NCBI GenBank assembly: GCA_034509925.1
Contig: CM067536.1
Location: 7,124,501 to 7,188,500, forward strand
Origin: Hirudinaria manillensis
Lineage: Eukaryota; Annelida; Clitellata; Hirudinida; Hirudinidae
DNA length: 64,000 nt
Reading direction: 5' to 3'
The notes under the pieces are model-generated. The model was not told the DNA's origin and made no database searches. It worked only from the letters and a program-made list of their open reading frames with translations. Shown in pieces: positions 1 to 16,072 of the stretch; position 1 is the first letter of the stretch; every line of letters starts with the position of its first letter. Position numbers and translations under genes: made by a program.

Positions 1-103
1 ATAACAATTAATAATTTGTTTTATTATTATTCTAAATAATATGCATTTATTCTTTAATTTATTATTATTCTTTATTTATTATTATTTTTATTATAATAAT
101 CAG

Positions 104-3100
104 CCAACCCTGGGCAGTGTCAACGAGGCACTTAAGCAGAAGAAGCAGCACGTGACCGACAAGAAAGGTCATTCCGGTGCAACGTCTAAAACAAAGGGAA
201 ACAAAGACGAAGGGAAGACCTCATCATGTCAATTTTCAAACAAGGCTTTCCACGGAGATGGAGGTTCCTCTCGTTCGAGGTTGAATTATTGAAATATTTG
301 TCAATCTATTTTGAATGATTAAAATATTTGTCAATCTATTTTGAATGATTGAAATATTTGTCAATCTATTTTGAATGATTAAAATATTTGTCAATCTATT
401 TTGAATGATTAAAATATTTGTCAATCTATTTTGAATTATTGAAATATTTGTCAATCTATTTTGAATGATTAAAATATTTGTCAATCTATTTTGAATTATT
501 GAAATATTTGTCAATCTATTTTGAATGATTAAAATATTTGTCAATCTATTTTGAATGATTGAAGCATTTATCAATCTATTTTTCCACTTTAACCACCACT
601 TCATGAATAAGAAAACATAATTGTATATGTTTTAAGATAGAGGTCGTGTTTATAGCGCAATCTAGCGATTAGATTGCATTAGTACTTCTGTGACAAATGT
701 CTAGATTGAAAGATTACTCATGGAAATATGAACTTATAAACTCATAAACTTAGGGACTTATATGAACTTGCGAACCTTATGTCAATCAAACTTCATTTGA
801 TTTGATTTTATTGTTTTCTTGGTATCAATATAATACAAATAACAATATAAGAACCGCGAGTAAATGATACCAAAGGATGCCCGAAGGGAACAATGTTCCC
901 GCTAGATGAGCAACCTATTCACAAAAAAAAACAAGTTAAGATTTCATGGCTATTGTACATTAAAGTTCATTTTAGCGGCTTATGAGAGTCTGAAGTAATA
1001 TTTTGATGTTTATGCGAATCGATTTCAAAATAAAATATTCAGTCAGACAATCCTAAGACAATCCGCCATTGATCCTTTCAGATCGTTGGCAAGTATAGGA
1101 ACGGGAGTTGGCCAGTTGTTCTCCAAAGTTGGTCTCTACAAAGGAGTTCTTGTGGCCATTAAGAAGTTGAAAAAGGAACACGTTCAAATTACAAGACAAG
1201 TTCTGCTGGAATTGAGTCAAGTGAGTGAAATCAAACAAATTGATTAATTGGAACATTACCCAAAATATGGATTATCAATCGTAGACGATACTAACCAATT
1301 AATACTAACTTGTCATTGCTACAATATAAATACAAAGCTATCGTAATATACTATATAAGTATCGTAATACTATAGATATCGCAATACCAAGAAATGGCAA
1401 TAAATACTATGAATACTATAATACTAATACCGTAAACAAAGAGTTATCACGATACGAGGATGTCGTAATGCAATGATACAAATATACCTTCCCACAATCT
1501 GCAGATAAAAAACATCGCACACGAGAATTTAAACATCTTTGCCGGAGCTTGCATCCAACCTCCGGATATTGCCGTCTTCTGGCACTACTGCAGCAAAGGA
1601 AGTCTCAACGTTAGTTCGGTTTGCAACGCCGCCACCACCACTACCACTACCACTACCACCACCACCACCACCGCCACCACTACTACCAACAACAATGACA
1701 ACAGGACGTCCTGGAGAACGAATCGATAAAACTGGACAACACCTTCCGTCTGAGTTTCATGCTCGACATGAGCAAAGGTCTCCATTATCTCCACTCGACG
1801 CACATCGGTTCCCATGGCAACCTCAAGAGTTCCAACTGCCTCGTGGACTCGAGATGGGCCATCAGGGTTTGTTGATGATGATGACGACGACGATGATGAC
1901 GAATGTGACGATGACGACGACGATGATGATGATGATGATGATGACAACGACGATAGGTATCATAGCTATCATCACCACTGTGGTAATTCTGGCTTTTTCT
2001 GCCGGGGGTCACTTTTCCCAAGCTGCCAGTAATGATGATGTATAATAAGATGAATAGTGATACGTTATTATGTAGACATTATCATAACACATTATTATTA
2101 CATAATTATATAACTAATTATTAATTATTATTTAGATTTATCTCGTTTTTAAATTAATTCTCAGATAACAGACTACGGTCTCCCGAGTTTTTTGTCAGGT
2201 CAGAATCACCACGAGACCGAGAACGAGATGTATAAAAGTGAACGACTCCAAACTTTATTTACTTCTGTTATTCTTTCTTAATTTATTCCTTTTTATTTAT
2301 AAATTTGTTTCTTTAAATTAACAAAATAGATAAAAGGATGTATTGAAAGACAAGTGAATGTAATGGATGTGTTATCCTCTATATCACTGATAACAATGCA
2401 GATGTTTGATATGTCAATTTCTTGATAAGTGAGAAAAATAAATAAATATAATTAAAATCTAATATTTATAAAAATAAATATTCATAAGCATTTGTACATT
2501 GGTACTCTAAATATTTTCAGAGAAATTTTTGACAGATACTGAAATAAATAAATAATAAAATAACCAAATACTTATAAATATTCATGAGCATTTATAATAT
2601 ATTCGAAATATTTTCAGAGAAATTGTGGACAGCTCCTGAAATCTTAAGGGAAAATTTCCCGCCTTTGAACGGAACTCAAAAAGGTGACGTTTACAGTTGT
2701 TCCATCATCTACTTCGAGATTCTGACCAGAGAGGAACCTTTCAACTTTGACCTTACGACCCCTAGAGGTTAGTGTCATAACCCAATTTATTTTTACTATT
2801 TATTATATTTTAACTATGTATTAATATATTTATTTAATAATTGATGTTAGCTGTCATCATCATCATCATCACTATCAGCAGCAGCATCGTCATCATCATC
2901 GCATGTTAATAGACGTCATCTGTCGAATTCGAAACGGAGAGAGCATTCCCTTCCGGCCATGTCTTCCCGAGTCATGTGACTTGGGGCGGAGTCTGCTGGA
3001 GCTCATCCAATCAATGTGGAGCGAAGCCCCGGATTCCAGGCCATCCTTCCATGCCATTAAGAGTGCCGTGAGAAAAATAGCCGGTGGAAAGTTAGTTCAA

Positions 3101-5652
3101 TGGGAGGGGCTTCTGTGCTTTTGGAAGTGTCAGTCATGATTGCTTGGATTAACAATTATAGATTATAATTATGTATTATACCACCTTAATGATAATAATA
3201 GTTATTATTGAATAGTAAAAGTGTAAATTGAATTTAATTGTTATAATTCAGCGCCCTAATTACGATCCATTAACACCAGCATCAGCATCTTGGACTCCGT
3301 GATGTCCATGATGGAAAAGTACGCCCAGAACCTGGAAAAGAGCGTCGAGGAGAGAGCACAGCAACTGATCGAAGAGAAGAAAAAAACAGATGACCTCTTG
3401 TATCGACTCCTGCCGAGGTTACTCGGTTGTTACCCTAACCCAAATGCTAACACTAACCCTAACCCAAGTGCTAACACTAACCCTAACCCTAACCCAAGTT
3501 CTAACACTAACCCTAACCATAACCCTAACCCAAGTGCTAACGGATTGTGTGACGTTACTACTAGGATCTATCATACGTACGTCCCCTTTTCTTTATCAGG
3601 ATCGTAGCTGACCAGTTGAAAGCAGGAAAGTTCGTTCAACCGGAAAACTATGACCAGTCAACCGTTTACTTCTCGGACATCGTCGGCTTCACAACCATAT
3701 CTGCAGACAGCAGTCCCATGCAGGAATGTTCAGTCATGAATTTTAAATACAAATCAATTCGTAACAATTTGTAGCAATTATCTTTTAATTCGCTGTTAAT
3801 AAATAGCAATATAGAGTCGCTTAAATTATGTTAACGAACTGGATGGCCATGAATAATGTAATTTGCTCATTAACATCTCTCAGATCGTCGACTTCCTAAA
3901 CGATTTATATTCATGCTTCGACGAGATCATCTCAAAACACGATGTTTACAAGGTGAGGCACCACTTTGGCAAATTATACTAGTTGAGGGATTTGGTCAAT
4001 GATATCGAGTAATACCTCGACTAATTAATATTCAAGAACATTATCATCTTCCAACTGATAGGTGGAGACTATAGGCGACGCCTACATGGTCGTCAGCGGA
4101 GTGCCGAACCGGAACGGAGCAAAGCACTCATCCGAAATTGCCACCGTTTCTCTGGAACTTCTGAGTGCCGTGATGGGATTTAAGATCAGGCACCGCCCTC
4201 ATCAGCAACTCCAGCTCCGCATTGGTCAGAAGTTTATTAATAATTCATTATTATTAATTAATAGCAGCTCCAATAACTGCAGAATTATGAATTACCATTG
4301 GTAATATTCAACAGCTATTAATTATTATTCAGACACAAAATATTTGGTCGACCAATTCGAGTATCGATGGCATAGTTGATTTCACACGACCAGGTATCCA
4401 TTCTGGACCCGTTGTGGCTGGTGTCGTTGGAAACATCATGCCCAGGTACTGTCTCTTCGGCGATACCGTTACCATGGCAGCCAAGATGGAGTCCACGGGG
4501 CAGCGTAAGAAATAATTAAGTACCGCCGAAAGTTATTATAAACATTTAAATTGTTTTTTTATTATTAATTGGATTTCATTAACTTAATCTGAAAATTAAA
4601 TATCATTGGTGGTAAAATGCCGATCGTCTTAAGAAATCGCCGTTATTAAGTTTACATTATAATTTTGAAATAATAAAAATTCCATACTCTTAAAGTAATT
4701 AAAAATAACTATATTAATAATATTTTTATATATTTATTATTATTATTGTTGTTATTATTATTATTATTATCATTATTACGACCACTTAATGTTTACAAAT
4801 GCAGCTCTGAAAATACACGTGAGCAGGATGGCATACCTATCTCTGGTTGAACACAAAGAGTACCTGATGACCCCCAGAGGGGAGATGAACATCAAGGTGG
4901 TCTCCGCCCACAACTAATTTATTCAAACGATTATCATAAACTGGTTGTTTATTAATGTAGTTATTCTAACATACATGAATATTAATTAGGGCAAAGGTTT
5001 GCAGACGACTTACTGGCTGACCGGGAAAAAAGGATTCACAGGAACACTGCCATCATTTGACAGGTACCCCAGTGATATGATTTAAATTTCCTTCCATACT
5101 TATATTAGGGCACTCCTGTATTGATTTCATAAATATGAAATTGTATTTCTTCAACTTTGCACCGTCATAGACATCAACGCAAAGGCTTTGACTTGTATGA
5201 GTTGCTTTAGAAGTCTGGGATTGACTGAACAATCATCAATCATGAAGACAAATTACTTTTCCACAGCAAAAATAATTCATGTTGATACTTATAATAAGTT
5301 CCAACATAGTAGGAAAAGCCAGGCGGGGGTAGCGTCCCCAAAGAAACGGCAACTGTGGTGTCGTGTTTGCAACCCAGCCCGCACTGTTATTCCTCTCCTC
5401 CAAATAAATCAGATCGTTGGAGATTTATCTTCGTGTCCTACCACGAAACCCAAGACACTCTAAACATCAACTGATGTTACAAACAGGAGCCAAGGAAGCG
5501 AGGATCCACCTCAGGCACTCCATCCACCCTCCCGGAACGACCTCGGATCACCCGCCACTCCAGTCAACGATGGCGAAAACGGACTGGCTTCGCGAGACAG
5601 CGCACAGTTCGAAAAACAATCCCAGCCTGACAACATGCCCAGGGTCGCTTAA
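104..5652 (+). CDS. Membrane guanylyl cyclase (natriuretic-peptide-receptor type), 3' part
   Basis: Receptor guanylyl cyclases make cGMP at the plasma membrane. The ligand-binding and membrane exons lie upstream of the window. Exons: 104-279, 1082-1220, 1505-1609, 1705-1866, 2165-2237, 2618-2767, 2913-3090, 3280-3417, 3600-3723, 3884-3952, 4062-4224, 4394-4504, 4805-4896, 4990-5063, 5487-5652, giving 639 visible residues in one frame. Residues about 60-325 are the kinase-homology domain: VAIKK is kept, the catalytic loop reads HGNLKSSN instead of HRD, and DFG is DYG, as is usual in this family. About 328-372 is the dimerisation helix (MEKYAQNLE). About 385-585 is the cyclase domain with [19 protein letters not shown] and YCLFGDTV. 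Odd points: the usual NTASR is TMAAK, and intron 3724-3883 begins GA instead of GT. The last 55 residues are a low-complexity tail. The family is certain; the paralogue is not. Confidence 0.93.
280..595. repeat. 30-nt minisatellite, about 10 copies
   Basis: Tandem units of about 30 bases (core aatatttgtcaatctatttt) begin directly at the 5' splice site of the first visible cyclase exon. Because the unit is a multiple of three, it produces a spurious long minus-strand reading frame. Units differ mainly at gatt/tatt and at aaaa/gaaa. Confidence 0.95.
1624..1680. repeat. CCA/CTA triplet-rich tract in a cyclase intron
   Basis: Imperfect (CCACTA)/(CCA) run in the short intron between the exons ending at 1609 and starting at 1705. 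It precedes the acceptor acaatgacaacag. Confidence 0.8.
1871..1953. repeat. GAT/GAC triplet tract in a cyclase intron
   Basis: Mixed GATGACGAC repeat just downstream of the donor at 1867. It gives long Asp-, His- or Met-only frames that are not genes. Confidence 0.85.
3427..3541. repeat. Interstitial telomere-like (CCCTAA) repeat filling a cyclase intron
   Basis: The intron 3418-3599 consists largely of ccctaaccctaaccc blocks separated by caagtgctaacacta, with about three higher-order copies. The hexamer is the TTAGGG-type animal telomere repeat read on the C-rich strand. Confidence 0.9.
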
Positions 5653-6427
5653 GTAACTCTTGTCAGACAATAGATGCCACATGACAATTAAGTAATACCC
5701 TAATCTAAGAGACGACAAACCTTCTTATAAAGTAAATAATGATATATGAGACATTGTTGATCTTTCTCACGACAGATCACTCACTTCAGCTGAAAGAACA
5801 TAAACTAGTTTTCTGTTAAGAATTTAGCAGTGGATCCCATGACAAGCACAATGGAGATTACCAGGCATTGGGTTAAAGACTCTCATGTTTTCAATTCAAA
5901 TTATCATTATCACAACTGGACACGAGGTAAATTCATTAGAAGGAAAATTTAAAAAAACATATAAGTTAATATAAGTTAGTAGCACGACCAACATAGTTTA
6001 TTTTCCCATGAAAAAGATAAAATCAGAGAAATAAGTCTTTACAAAACGTGGAATACTGAGGCTGTAAACAAACGTGTTCTGGCATGATTGAGATGTGACT
6101 GTCTCGCGTCGTCATGTCCGACGGCAAAAGTCGAATGTCAAGGGACGTCGCGATGTAAATATCTCTAGAATTGGTGGCGCGTTCTCGGTAGACGACAATA
6201 AATTAAAGAGCCGAAAACGTCGAGAACCGCACTCGGGCCTTCGCAAAAACAAAATGGACGAAAGGGGCGGGAGGGGCGGGAGGCCGCGACGCCCCCTCGA
6301 TACGAGACTCGCGAGAAACAATGGGCCCCCTGTAAAATAACTCGATTAGGGTGCGAAATGACATCAACTCGTCTGCTTCCTAGGGCGTTTCAGGGCGCCA
6401 AAAGTTCCGACGGACGGGTGGCCCCCG
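5653..6427. other. Gap between convergent cyclase and Sgf11-like genes
   Basis: No convincing exon. Positions 6090-6420 are clearly richer in G+C and CpG than the surroundings and probably belong to the 3' UTR of the minus-strand Sgf11-like gene. A minus-strand AATAAA (TTTATT on plus, 5997-6002) could end that transcript. The short open frames here on both strands are not supported by splice sites or by family resemblance. Confidence 0.5.
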
Positions 6428-8385
6428 TCACATGTCGAGCAGGTAGTCGTCGTCGTGGTCACGGTTGATGGAAAGAGTGGGGGTGTTGGATATGGAGCTG
6501 TGGGGACTGTTCTCAGCTGTGGAGACATTAAAGAAATATGGACTCGATTTCAAATCATATTAGCTCTTCTTTGTAATCAAAATCATCTGATTTGTAATTA
6601 TATTAATTAATTATGCTAATTATTAATTACCATAGCTCGGAAAGTTATGAGACTCGTAGCGTTTCAATTGATTGGTTTAAAGCAAATAAGCTCAGAAACA
6701 AATCGTTAGTGATGAATCATATCACTTAATAAAAAATAATACTATAAAATTTCATGGATTTAAGTAACATTTGAAAGTTAAAATAATTCCTAAATAATAT
6801 TTATAATTATTTATAATAATTTATAATATAAACAGTTATAATATTTCACATAATAGAACATAAAGTGATTGTAATATTTCTCAGTTCCACATTTGAAACT
6901 CACCAGAATGTTTAGACTTTTTCCTCTTCTTGGATTTTTCTTTTTTCGATCTTTTTGCTGAGAATTCATTAAAATTTTATTATTTTCAAAATCATGGAAT
7001 GAAAATGTTCTTATTATTTACTAAACAGAATTAATTCCATTATTCCATTAAAAGCCTTTTTAACTTCTGAAGCCAAATCTCAACTAAAAAGCATTTCAAA
7101 ATAAATTATCTATTTTCTGATTTGTGCAGATGACTGATTATCATTAACTCAATGAATCAATCAATTTATCAATCAAAATTAAAAATTAATCAAGTACACA
7201 TCATCACAATTAACAACATTTAAAAATATTTAACAATATTCAACAATATTTAATAATCACATTTTTTATCTGGTCTGTAGATGGTGTCACCATCTTCATC
7301 GCTGTCATTGGTATCATGATCACTTTCCTTTTTTAAGCACTGGTTACCAGAGGATGCTATTCTGTAAAATTTTGGTAAGATATTTATTTGGCCATAATCA
7401 AAAACTTATACAAAATAAGACTAAATAAACAATATGATATTTAGCATGAAATTAATCATTCTAATATTTTTTAGGAACTGACTTAATGAAATAGAAAAAG
7501 ATCAAATATAATATTAATAATTAAATAATTTCAAAGCATGGAAAACCTCCTGGAAGCGATCCTTGAGCTGATCCTTCCCATGCCCATGCATTTCTCAAGG
7601 TGGGGTGCAAACCTCGATGCTGCCAGGTTTCTATGGCAGTTTGGACAAGAGCATTCTATCTGCTTCTTGTTAGATGGAGACTGGCCAAACACATCCAGAC
7701 CTTTTTTGTTGACAATTTCTGAATAATGACCAAAAAAAATCAGCATTAATTCAAGTGCAAGTACAGTTTTCATATGGGAAGCCTTTCTGATGAGGTTTTG
7801 ATGCAATTTCTGATTTGCAATAGTAGACTTACGAAATTGCTTCAGAGATCTGTAAGGAAAAAATATGGGAGAAGTTCAACAACATGCATTACAACTAATT
7901 GATCTAATGTAGGAGAATACTCAACAAATCACTCTGCAAATGGTATGTAACATTCTGGACATATTAGAACTAAATTTTATTGAAGCAGCTACGTCTAATA
8001 CTGATAATTAGATTTTCAACTGTGTTGATAAATTGCAAAAATGAAATACTGAGCACAAAATAGAAATGCCATGACTCACAATACATATTTATAAGATTCC
8101 TTAAAATTATACATAAATTCAATGGCCAGAGAAGTTAGACTGACTCTGCGTCGGATTCGTCGAGAAAAAAGAAACCTTTCTTGCAGGAACGATGAATTTC
8201 AAAACACAGTCCACATGTTACTTCATCTATTAGCTCCATCATGTACTCGTCTAAAACGTTCTCCTTAAGATATGAAAACAAATAAAGGTTTAAAAGATAA
8301 CTTAAACTACAAATTCCAAAACTTCAGTATCTTTTCAAACCTTCACATCCTCCAATTTCAGTGTTTTGGTGGCCGAACCCATCAT
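6428..8385 (-). CDS. ATXN7L3: SAGA-associated factor 11 / ATXN7L3-like
   Basis: Sgf11 is the subunit of the SAGA deubiquitinase module that helps activate the USP22/Ubp8 enzyme on ubiquitinated H2B. Exons (minus, 5' to 3'): 8385-8341, 8263-8145, 7849-7833, 7718-7547, 7361-7261, 6957-6904, 6516-6428, giving 198 residues. The N-terminal helix region holds GLCFEIHR and [11 protein letters not shown]. The Sgf11 zinc finger follows (CPNC, then H-x3-C in [11 protein letters not shown]), ending [14 protein letters not shown] basic stretch (about residues 151-170) and an acidic C-terminus (DDDYLLDM) complete it. Exon 3 is a 17-nt microexon that restores the alignment with the vertebrate protein. No SCA7 domain follows, so the size matches insect Sgf11 (about 196 aa) rather than vertebrate ATXN7L3 (about 347). 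The start gives MMGSATK; an out-of-frame ATG lies just upstream at 8390. Confidence 0.93.
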
Positions 8386-8624
8386 GTCATTCGCGTAACG
8401 TGCGCTGCTTCAAAGTCTTAAAAATTAAGCAGGCGATAAAAGAAAACTTTCCCAATTTATTGAGGCCTTCATAAACTAGCTGACAATCACACAAAATAGA
8501 AACGCCACCGGGTTTCGCCGACTACCTTTTCAATTCGCTAATGCTTAGAGATGCGCGTGACCAGCAAAATAACAGCGCCCTTCCCTTTTTTTCATATCAA
8601 ACGCATTCGCAAGTGAAGTATTCA

Positions 8625-8630
8625 TTTATT
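8625..8630 (-). terminator. Candidate polyadenylation signal for the TPX2-like gene
   Basis: AATAAA on the minus strand about 205 bases downstream of the TPX2-like stop codon, in the 450-base gap before the Sgf11-like start. Assigned from motif and position only. Confidence 0.4.
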
Positions 8631-8835
8631 TATAAATTCTGAAATTGCTTCCAATCCACGAACCATTCCAGGTGGACCCCGGAACCCACCGGAACCTCGG
8701 ACAAAGCAACTCCACCGAACACAAGCTCCCAAGCGAAGGAAAAACACTCATAATCGAAACATTTTAATTTGAAAACAAACGTAATAAGAAGCATTTAAAT
8801 CATAAAGTCTAAAGTTTAAAGACTAAGTCAACAAT

Positions 8836-10465
8836 TCATTGCATTTTGTTCAGATATTTTTCAGTCAGCCTCCTCGAGAAGTTTGGAGTTTTGGGGTCAG
8901 TGAGTGGCTTGTAACTGGGTTCAACAGAAACAGGTTTGAAATTTCGTACTGGGTGTGCCTTATGCACTGCCTGCTCTCTCAACTTCTTCACTTCTTCTGC
9001 TTCCTCTTCGATCCTTCTAAGTTCTCTTTGAGCACGGAACTCATTTGCCTCCGTCTGCTTGTCTTGCAGATATTTTTCCATATCCTTCCATGCTGCCACT
9101 CTTCTCTCTGTGTGCAGAGGAAGGTGCATATCCTTTTCATCAATAGTTATGTCATGGCCTCTGGAACTTGGCTTTTCGGGCACAAACGGTTCCATCTCGA
9201 GGACCGTTGCACGGCGAGCTTTAAACTTTGCATTCTCTTTCTCCTGTTTTCGTTCCTCTGCAAGTTTCTTTTGCCACTTCTCATGCTGGGCACTAACTCT
9301 TTTTTCAATTTCCAAGTCAAAGGGCTCAGGAACAGTTATAGGTCTGGATTTTTTGGCTGGTAGGACTGGATCGAAGTAAGGCAGAGGCTGAGCAAAAAAC
9401 TCTCTTGCTTCCTTTTCTGCTTCTAAAACCTTCTTGATTTTTTCTTCCTTCTTTTGGAACATCTCCTTGTCTCTCGATTCAAACGAGAATGGAACGGGCT
9501 CAACCTTCCGGCGCTCCAGATGAGGCTTGAAAGGTGAAGTGCTTGCAGGAAGGGGGCATATCTTCGGCACCCCAGTCATGAATGAGTCACGTTTCAATTC
9601 AGTATTCTTGGAGGCATGCAGCTTTGAAAAAGCTGGTGATTGGGGAATAGTGAGGGGAATTTGTTTGCGAGGTTTGAGGCCAACAGGACCTTCAAGAATT
9701 TTGTGATTGAGAGGTTTAGCATGAAAGTTACCATCATTTGAATTTTCATTTTGAAAGGCCATAACATCCATGAAATTTGATGGCTTCTCTGTCTCTTTAC
9801 GTGGCTTTGTACGAAATCTAACTGGGGTTTTAGTATTAAACTTGGCACACCTCTCTGCGAATGTCTCAACTTTATCCCCAGACTTATTTTCCTTGGAGGG
9901 TTCCTTACCATGAAATACAAATGGTTCTGGCCTTGTCCTTCCTGGATTAAAGTTGAAATCCTGCTGGCTTCTGAGAGTTTTTGCAAAATCAAAAGGCTCA
10001 GCTGACTGATTGTTTGAATCGATCTCCTTCACACGACTGTCTGTTGCAAAATTAAAACTTATTGGTCTTGTAAGGCCCTTTCTGGTAGGAGCTGTCGAAC
10101 CTTGCTTGTCCAGAGAGTTTCGGCGCTCTTTGGCAACCAACAACCTTTTCTTGGCTAAATTCGCCTTGACTTCTTTAATGCGTTGCAGTTCTCTCTCTTC
10201 TGCAGTCAAATGGTTTTGTCTTTGAAATTTCGGTTGTCGTTTCATAAGTGCAGGAGTCTTTGGAATTGTGAGAGCAGGTCTATTTTAAAAAGTAGCGATT
10301 TAGAATGTTCATCTTATATATTTTATCTTTTAAAATAGCTAGTATATTTATATACTTGTATATTTATCACATTTTAAACTCACACCTTTTTCTTTTCCTA
10401 TCTTGAGCACGATTATCCGTAGCAACTGACAAATTATCATCGGTAAAATCAAGTGAAGAATCCAT
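8836..10465 (-). CDS. TPX2: TPX2-like microtubule/spindle assembly factor
   Basis: TPX2 nucleates spindle microtubules downstream of Ran and, in vertebrates, activates Aurora A. Two exons, 10465-10386 and 10279-8836, join in frame to give 507 residues (human TPX2 is 747). Visible features: a TPX2 central-type segment (TIPKTPALMKRQPKF, then a charged EERELQ helix), repeated FKAR/PEPFDLE/EPFVPEKPSS blocks, a long charged helical stretch (roughly 410-460), and the C-terminal HKAHPVRNFKPV and PLTDPKTPNFSRR motifs. Two KEN tripeptides (SKENK, EKENA) could be APC/C degrons. The N-terminus (MDSSLDFTDDNLS) does not show the YSYDAP-like Aurora-A-binding segment. The small first exon fits by phase, splice sites and an upstream region without coding signal. 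The family call is firm; orthology is probable. Confidence 0.88.
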
Positions 10466-11180
10466 ACTTTCATCGATCTTTACAATTCGAATTGCCGATC
10501 GAAACGAATTTCAAACTAGAGACGGCGGCCAATTAGAAAACAAATATCCTCTAAAATCGTGCAAAAGCGCATTTTAAACTTTTAAATCAATTAAAAATCA
10601 AAAACAACTTATCAATAAAATATTATGAACTAACTCTGTAGATAATATTTTTAAAGATTGATCAAGCTAAATGAATCGTTAAATGAGGTTAAAGAAACGC
10701 CCGAAAAATATCGCCCAACGAGCTTTTGATCAAGTCGAGACATTGAACTCCCAATCAGTTTTCGATATTGTTAACGCAAACGGCCCTTACCCCGAAGGAC
10801 TCAGTACTTAAAAATAATGGCGCCACCGAGCACCAAATATAGATTTCCAAAACAGGGGAACCGAACAATACTTAACCAACACAAAAACGCAATAAACTTT
10901 ATGATCTCTTGCCTAAAACGACACCGTTATTATACCACGATTTCAGACATAAGACACATGAAAGTTTAATTGCACCAAGTTGAAAACATATGCCCCAGAA
11001 ACCAGAGCAATGAACTTATTCTATCCATAATTTCGTTATCAGGAAGGTAATATTTCACAATGAATGATTATCTTTTACATAGAAGAGCTTCCACTGCCTT
11101 TAAGCTTTTTTTCCTATAAAAAAATTGTTCTTTAAAAAGTCAATAAAACGAGTTTATTTACATCTCACACAATAAAAACC
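10466..11180. other. Intergenic: TPX2-like 5' flank and amnionless 3' flank
   Basis: No exon seen. The first few hundred bases probably hold the TPX2-like promoter and 5' UTR. TTTATT at 11153-11158 reads AATAAA on the minus strand, 23 bases past the amnionless stop, and is a plausible poly(A) signal. Confidence 0.5.

Positions 11181-16072
<4,892 letters not shown>

Noticed and set aside
280..595. CRISPR-like array of direct repeats (also 33345-33580)
   Set aside because: The units are contiguous with no unique spacers, and the genome is eukaryotic; these are minisatellites.
236..604. Long minus-strand frame of repeated IQNRLTN units
   Set aside because: It is a translation of the 30-nt minisatellite inside a cyclase intron. 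Its regularity reflects the unit length, not a repeat protein.
1585..2045. Several overlapping frames rich in Ser, Asp, His or Met
   Set aside because: Shadows of CCA and GAT/GAC triplet tracts overlapping the true cyclase exon at 1705-1866, which lies in another frame.
5188..5463. 91-codon frame in the last cyclase intron
   Set aside because: It follows no acceptor in the needed phase, and the exon at 5487 joins correctly without it. An alternative 3' exon cannot be excluded but has no positive evidence.
6095..6340. Plus-strand frame of 81 codons in a GC-rich patch, with an antisense partner
   Set aside because: Very Arg-rich in both directions, no splice partner, no family resemblance. 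More likely the 3' UTR of the Sgf11-like gene.
8839..9379. Plus-strand frames of 174 and 106 codons
   Set aside because: Antisense to the TPX2-like exon, whose minus-strand protein is clearly real.
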